Source: Chloroflexota bacterium
GTDB taxonomy: Bacteria; Chloroflexota; Dehalococcoidia; Lucifugimonadales; Lucifugimonadaceae
Direction: 5' to 3'
NCBI GenBank assembly: GCA_018649665.1
Contig: JABIHL010000062.1
Location: 1-35,901, forward strand
DNA: 35,901 bases
Shown: in pieces, positions 32,113-35,901 of the stretch
Layout of the letters: each line of letters starts with the position of its first letter
How positions within the stretch are numbered: the first letter of the stretch is position 1
Translations under genes and position numbers: made by a program
Notes under the pieces: generated by a model
Seen by the model: the letters and a program-made list of their open reading frames with translations, nothing else
Databases searched by the model: none
Told to the model about the DNA's origin: nothing

Positions 32113-33189
32113 CTAAAGAGTTCCTCTTAGTAGACGCAGATCGTTTGCCCCTAGAATGCCGGCGACCACGTCCAAAGAATGACCTCGATCAAGCAGTGCA
32201 TCGGTGACAAGTGGCATGAATGAAATATCGTCGAGTCCCACGGGGAAGTGCGAAGCTCCGTCGTAATCGGTGCCAATTCCAACGTTTGTTGGACCAGCCA
32301 ACTTAACTGCCAGATCAAAGTGATCCATCAATCTGCTTATTGGCGGGCCAACACCAGAACCCTTTTTCACAAGAAAATCGAACGGATCGATCATCTCATC
32401 GAGCGGAGCTTTAGTTGGTTCTTCATGACCGCTCGCCATTCCATAGCCAACAAATCCGGAAACGAAGTTGACGTTAATAACCCCGCCAGATTCGCCCAAC
32501 GATGTGATCATATCGTTGGTCATATTTCGAGGATGATCCTGCAATGACCTAGAACACGAGTGCGACGCGAATACAGGCCGAGTGGAAGTTTCCAATACGT
32601 CCCAGAACGATTTATCTGAAACATGAGAAATATCAACTAGCATGCCTAACTGTTGCATTTCTGCGACTACATCACGTCCGAAGTCAGTTAGTCCACCATG
32701 TCGCTGTTCGTTGTGACTATCAATCCATCCCGTCGAGGCCCCCCAAGCAAGCGTAATTGAACGCACTCCGAGGCGATAAAAGGTACGCAGAATTCCCAAA
32801 TCCTCGTCGATACACCGCCCGCCTTCGATCGATATCAAAACGGCGATTTTTCCTTCGGCCTTTGCCTGAACAACATCGTCAGCACTCAACGCCAGGACCA
32901 AATCGTCAGGGTGAGCGTCGATAGTCCGGTGTATGGCGTCAATCTCGCGTAGCGCCAGTCTCATCGCTTCAAGATCGCTGTGTTCGTCGTTAATCCAAAC
33001 CGCAAAGAAAGCAGCGTTGATTCCGCCATCACGCAGACGAGGGATGTCCACGTGGCCGACATCTAGCCGACTTCCGAAATCAGGGTTACGCCACAGCAGG
33101 TGTGTTGCGGTGTCGATATGCGTATCAAATACCAGCGATTCTGAGTGCAATCGCTGAGCTTCGACAGAAATCTCTAAACCGGATCTCAT
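32113..33189 (-). CDS. Membrane dipeptidase family (peptidase M19) protein
   Basis: A 358-residue renal-dipeptidase-like metalloenzyme of the amidohydrolase superfamily. Zinc-site motifs are DTHIDT (His24, Asp26), the bridging Glu in SIEGGR (about 122), VDISHVS (about 196) and ASHSCSR (about 218). The conserved late Asp is in GIGTDYDG (about 317). M19 enzymes hydrolyse dipeptides, often with D-residues, and some act on other amides. There is no signal peptide, so it is cytoplasmic. ATG 33189 is used. It converges with the copper operon, 47 bases away, and is a single-gene unit. Confidence 0.92.
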   Translation of the reverse strand: MRSGLEISVEAQRLHSESLVFDTHIDTATHLLWRNPDFGSRLDVGHVDIPRLRDGGINAAFFAVWINDEHSDLEAMRLALREIDAIHRTIDAHPDDLVLALSADDVVQAKAEGKIAVLISIEGGRCIDEDLGILRTFYRLGVRSITLAWGASTGWIDSHNEQRHGGLTDFGRDVVAEMQQLGMLVDISHVSDKSFWDVLETSTRPVFASHSCSRSLQDHPRNMTNDMITSLGESGGVINVNFVSGFVGYGMASGHEEPTKAPLDEMIDPFDFLVKKGSGVGPPISRLMDHFDLAVKLAGPTNVGIGTDYDGASHFPVGLDDISFMPLVTDALLDRGHSLDVVAGILGANDLRLLRGTL

Positions 33190-33501
33190 AGTCAGACTCC
33201 CGAGAATATCGACGTTGCCAGCGAGGCAACAGCGATTGAAAGAAATGTACTAGGCTGAAAATCAACGTGGTTTTTCATTTGGTGGCGCCAAATGTTCAAA
33301 GCCAGAACCGCATGTTAGACACAAACAGTCTTGCTATCAATCAACAAATGAACAAAAGCTCCGCGTCCTCTAGCACCACCCATCTGCGGCAGGGCTTTCA
33401 CTCTGATCGCACGACAATAGGCCACGACCACACAGAGCGAGGTTGAGGTGGACGATGGACGTGGTGCGCAGGGTTTATGAAGTCAATCGGGGAAGGAAAG
33501 G
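33190..33501. other. Intergenic region between M19 and DUF3179 genes
   Basis: 312 bases with no gene seen. CATTTGG-TGGCG-CCAAATG (33276-33294) is a 7-bp inverted repeat about 90 bases upstream of the M19 start and could be an operator. It lacks a T tract in either direction, so it is not a terminator. Confidence 0.4.
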
Positions 33502-34857
33502 TCAACCACTAAGATCGTCCGACGAATGTCGTATCTGCGTTTCAGGCTTGAACACCGCCCATGAAAACCAGAAGTGGTTCGCATGGACCACGGGTTTCAA
33601 TTGGGTGCCTTCCAATTCACCACCTATTGCCGTACCCACTAAATTCCAGTCGGATTCGGTTTCGACATCGGTGATGCCTGTGTCTGAAAGTTCAAACGTC
33701 AGAGTTTGGTTGCCAACATTTCGTGAGAAAACGGTCACCGACCCGACGGGTTGATGCACAAATGCTTCATTGAAGAAAGCAGAGAAGGTGCCGTTTTCGA
33801 AGAAGGCGACTATGTCTTCGCCGTTTACCGAATCGTTGAGTACGGGTGTTTCTTCGAGGAATGTGAACGGATACGCCACTGGTGTCTCGCCATCGATGGT
33901 CAAAACCCGCGAAGTTGCAACCAATCGGTCATCCACAGGGTCAAGAAAAAGGAAAGGCTGTGAATCGACGTTATCGTAGCCGGCATACGGTGGATTTTCG
34001 TACTCGCGAATCGGCATACCTACTGAATTCCTGACCCGCTTCAGCAGTTTGCCTTCTGGATATGACTCGGCAAACGTCTCCCATGCGATGATCGCCGACG
34101 GAAGTTGCTTCAGCACCGTTTTGTCGGCAGCAAAGTCTCCGACAATTGCATTTCCAGTTATCTGTTGCCACAACGACTGAGATTGGCGGTCCCACATAAC
34201 GAGATCAGACCTCCGCAGCATGCCCGAGGTACCAAACGTTAGCTCCTGGCCGTTAACCACTCTCTCGAAGGTGATGCTGGTATTACACAGCGGACAGAAC
34301 GTGACTGTGACGGGAACTCCACCGACAGTGTCATTGACAATCTCGTGCCACATCAACATCGCCAACGGGTAAGCCCTAGCATCTCCGTCGATCACGACGG
34401 CAACAACTGGCTCTCTTGGCAGCATGTAATCTGGTGCATTCTCAACTGAAGCAAACGTGGGGTGATCCACCGGAATAATCAGGTCTTTGGAGAGAATTAC
34501 GAATAGTTCTGTCAGCTGAATCGTTCGCTCATTTAAATTGGTATCCCATCCCCAACGTTCTTTAAGTTCTAGTGCCACGGCTCGTTCAGCCTCATCCTCA
34601 AACGGAAGAACAATCACTTCTCTCGCTTCGGAGGCCGGTTGGCTTGTAGCTGTCGGCTCTTCAGCCGCTACTACAGTTGCGAGAGCTGTACTGGTCGGTG
34701 GCAGAGATTGCGTTTGAGTGACGGTAGGTTCCGGCGTCGATGTGGACGCAGCTGGCACAACTTCATCCGTTGTACCTCCACATGCAATGATCAGCACCGT
34801 TAGTACGCCAATCCCTATGAACCTAGTGCGTCTCCCGATCTGAACAAACTGATCCAT
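33502..34857 (-). CDS. DUF3179 domain lipoprotein
   Basis: A 451-residue exported lipoprotein: short signal with lipobox IIAC, a Thr/Pro/Ser-rich linker (about 25-75), then a DUF3179 domain with its hallmark VTFCPLCNTSITF (about 185-197), HEIVNDTVGGVPV before it and the LWQQITG segment after it. Function of the family is unknown; the CxxC pair in FCPLCN may bind metal or be redox active. ATG 34857 gives a normal signal peptide; TTG 34866 would add three residues. It has no operon partner. Confidence 0.87.
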   Translation of the reverse strand: MDQFVQIGRRTRFIGIGVLTVLIIACGGTTDEVVPAASTSTPEPTVTQTQSLPPTSTALATVVAAEEPTATSQPASEAREVIVLPFEDEAERAVALELKERWGWDTNLNERTIQLTELFVILSKDLIIPVDHPTFASVENAPDYMLPREPVVAVVIDGDARAYPLAMLMWHEIVNDTVGGVPVTVTFCPLCNTSITFERVVNGQELTFGTSGMLRRSDLVMWDRQSQSLWQQITGNAIVGDFAADKTVLKQLPSAIIAWETFAESYPEGKLLKRVRNSVGMPIREYENPPYAGYDNVDSQPFLFLDPVDDRLVATSRVLTIDGETPVAYPFTFLEETPVLNDSVNGEDIVAFFENGTFSAFFNEAFVHQPVGSVTVFSRNVGNQTLTFELSDTGITDVETESDWNLVGTAIGGELEGTQLKPVVHANHFWFSWAVFKPETQIRHSSDDLSG

Positions 34858-34866
34858 GTAGTACAA

Positions 34867-35214
34867 CCGACATCCGCCTTACAGCTAGGTTTTCTGAGTC
34901 CGCCATAAATGAGATGCTATTAATTCAGAGACGGCGCGAGCCAACGAAATATTTTCGTGTAGACAGGATGTTTACCAGTCGCCAACCGCACGGGATTCTG
35001 CCCAGCACTATCGACCAGACGTAGCAAGAAACGTCGAGCTGTCCTCTGGTAAGTCGATGCAGATAGGCAGTGCGGTCAAGGACTAATAGATATCCCCAGC
35101 AGATGAAGAGCGATACTATTTCACCCGACGCTGAGTTTGGACAAAGCCAGTGAATTCAGACCTCATTTCGCAGAAAAATTACTGGATCAAGAAAACTAAA
35201 GACGATTTAAATTC
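34867..35214. other. Intergenic region, no gene supported
   Basis: About 350 bases. Several frames are open for about 50 codons on each strand, but none has a start codon with a ribosome binding site. A weak minus-strand -10-like TTAATA near 34920 may belong to the DUF3179 promoter. Confidence 0.35.
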
Positions 35215-35241
35215 AAAGACCCAGCTCTTGGCTGGGTCTTT
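35215..35241 (-). terminator. Intrinsic terminator of tRNA-Pro
   Basis: AAAGACCCAGC and GCTGGGTCTTT form a perfect 11-bp stem with a 5-base loop. On the minus strand it lies 14 bases after the tRNA's CCA end, and the T's at the end of the stem are followed by GAATTTAAATC. Confidence 0.75.
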
Positions 35242-35255
35242 GTTGGGATTCTTAC

Positions 35256-35330
35256 TGGTCGGGGCGGCAGGACTCGAACCTGCGACCCCCCGCTCCCAAA
35301 GCGGGTGCGCTACCACTGCGCCACGCCCCG
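35256..35330 (-). tRNA. tRNA-Pro (anticodon UGG)
   Basis: A 75-base cloverleaf on the minus strand. Acceptor arms CGGGGCG/CGCCCCG pair fully, the D arm is GCGC..GCGC, the anticodon stem is CCCGC/GCGGG with loop TTTGGGA (anticodon TGG), and the T arm is GCAGG-TTCGAGT-CCTGC. The discriminator is A and the 3' CCA is encoded. The anticodon UGG reads proline codons, probably all CCN. An upstream TACAAT on the minus strand near 35376 could be its -10 box. Confidence 0.95.
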
Positions 35331-35687
35331 ACACTGTCGTTTATTCCGTTATCGGAACAAAGCAACCTAACTATTGTATGACCGTAAACGCCGATTCACA
35401 TAACCCAATTGGACGAATTATCGACAAACTTTGAAAATCTCTGGATTCATTCTCGCCAATCAGCGTAAGTAAGCGACGACTGACCAAAAGTTAAACTTTC
35501 GACATATTGGGCGATTCACCCAATATTTTGGTGTCAGATCTATAGGAATTCGTCGAGTGAAGCGCGAGCGTTAATAGCAAGAACGGCGATAACGCCATTT
35601 TATCCTTTATTTCCAAACGATTTCTAGATAAAGCGCGGATCTCATTCTCGGGACTGCGACGGAGTTCTAGCTACGGCAACCCTACGA
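35331..35687. other. Intergenic region with AT-rich inverted repeats
   Basis: 357 bases between tRNA-Pro and the MFS gene. ATATTGGG-CGATTCA-CCCAATAT (35504-35526) is a perfect 8-bp inverted repeat followed by TTTTGG. AAAGTT-A-AACTTT (35487-35499) lies just before it. These could be an operator pair or a weak terminator. No gene is seen. Confidence 0.4.
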
Positions 35688-35901
35688 ATGCTCCACCGAC
35701 AACGCACTACGCAAGTAGTCGATGGGCCCACAACAAACGCACACCCGGTTCGACGCTTACGTCGAGGCCATCCTCTTGGTGTCCTACGCAACAGCCAGTA
35801 TCGACGTTACTGGGCAGCCGGCTTTGCATCTTTCACAGGATTCAACATGCAAATGTTGATTCGGGGTTGGATGATGTACGAGCTCACCCAGTCCCCGCTT
35901 A
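35688..35901 (+). CDS. MFS transporter, N-terminal part (runs off window)
   Basis: The first 71 residues of a probable major facilitator. After a basic N-terminal stretch, NSQYRRYWAAGFASFTGFNMQ leads into MLIRGWMMYELTQSPL, the typical helix-1 region of enterobactin-exporter-like (EntS/MFS_3) carriers, where RGW..Y.LT.SPL is a hallmark. ATG 35688 is the first in-frame start; no good ribosome binding site precedes it, so a later start is possible. The gene continues beyond base 35901, so neither substrate nor length can be judged. Confidence 0.75.
   Translation, partial: MLHRQRTTQVVDGPTTNAHPVRRLRRGHPLGVLRNSQYRRYWAAGFASFTGFNMQMLIRGWMMYELTQSPL

Noticed and set aside
34950-35150. Open minus-strand stretch reading FLLRLVDSAGQNPVRLATG and ending TKIFRWLAPSLN
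   Set aside because: About 50 codons without a start codon or ribosome binding site, with two other frames also open there; it may be a decayed gene end but cannot be supported.
35150-35434. 94-residue plus-strand ORF with GLEPATPRSQSG-like sequence
   Set aside because: It runs antisense through tRNA-Pro and its terminator; this peptide is a well-known spurious translation of tRNA genes.
1-35901. CRISPR arrays, insertion sequences, prophage or plasmid functions
   Set aside because: No regularly spaced direct repeats, transposase or integrase motifs, or replication genes were found on either strand.

Overview
This is a 35.9 kb piece of a bacterial chromosome with short intergenic gaps, frequent TTG/GTG starts and a roughly balanced base composition. 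The gene set includes type-2 malate/lactate dehydrogenase paralogues, an enolase-superfamily enzyme, a SelA-like PLP lyase, a benzoylformate-decarboxylase-like enzyme, UxuA-like, DUF885 and M19 hydrolases, MFS carriers, aerobic copper and cytochrome genes, and a CheC/CheD-type chemotaxis cluster. Together these resemble a free-living aerobic heterotroph of the Chloroflexota, perhaps the marine SAR202/Dehalococcoidia lineage. That placement is inferred from gene content alone; the window has no rRNA or other phylogenetic marker.

Layout. Bases 1-3240: the 5' part of a nitrilase (minus), two tandem type-2 dehydrogenases (plus) and a small zinc-ribbon protein (minus). Bases 3241-9619: an RNase Z-like metallo-beta-lactamase-fold hydrolase, a four-helix membrane protein, then on the minus strand a short gene with an in-frame UGA and a SECIS-like hairpin (probable selenoprotein), a DUF885 hydrolase, a beta-lactamase-family serine hydrolase and a coiled-coil orphan. 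Bases 9914-15597: a tight five-gene catabolic operon (enolase superfamily, small membrane protein, MFS carrier, SelA-like lyase, ThDP enzyme). Bases 15975-24642: a chemosensory cluster cheA-cheC-cheD-cheY-cheB-cheR, a degenerate HD-GYP protein, a zinc-ribbon protein whose N-terminus copies the CheY-docking peptide of FliM, and a nucleotidyltransferase-fold protein. Bases 24660-28635: UxuA-like, rhodanese, small-molecule kinase-like and YaaA genes. Bases 28879-32065: a copper/cytochrome operon (His-rich exported protein, SCO1, PCuAC, cupredoxin-cytochrome c fusion, TlpA). Bases 32113-35901: an M19 dipeptidase, a DUF3179 lipoprotein, tRNA-Pro(UGG) and the start of another MFS carrier.

Two items stand out. 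The first is an unannotated selenoprotein-like gene at 5446-5739: UGA at codon 30, followed after 14 bases by a perfect 6-bp hairpin with a GGUC loop, as in classical bacterial SECIS elements. The second is the protein at 23061-23864, which puts a FliM-type CheY-binding peptide on a coiled-coil/zinc-ribbon body inside a chemotaxis locus with no flagellar genes. It could be an adaptor that couples bacterial CheY to a motor or output other than the classical flagellar switch. No CRISPR arrays, insertion sequences, phage genes or rRNA were seen.
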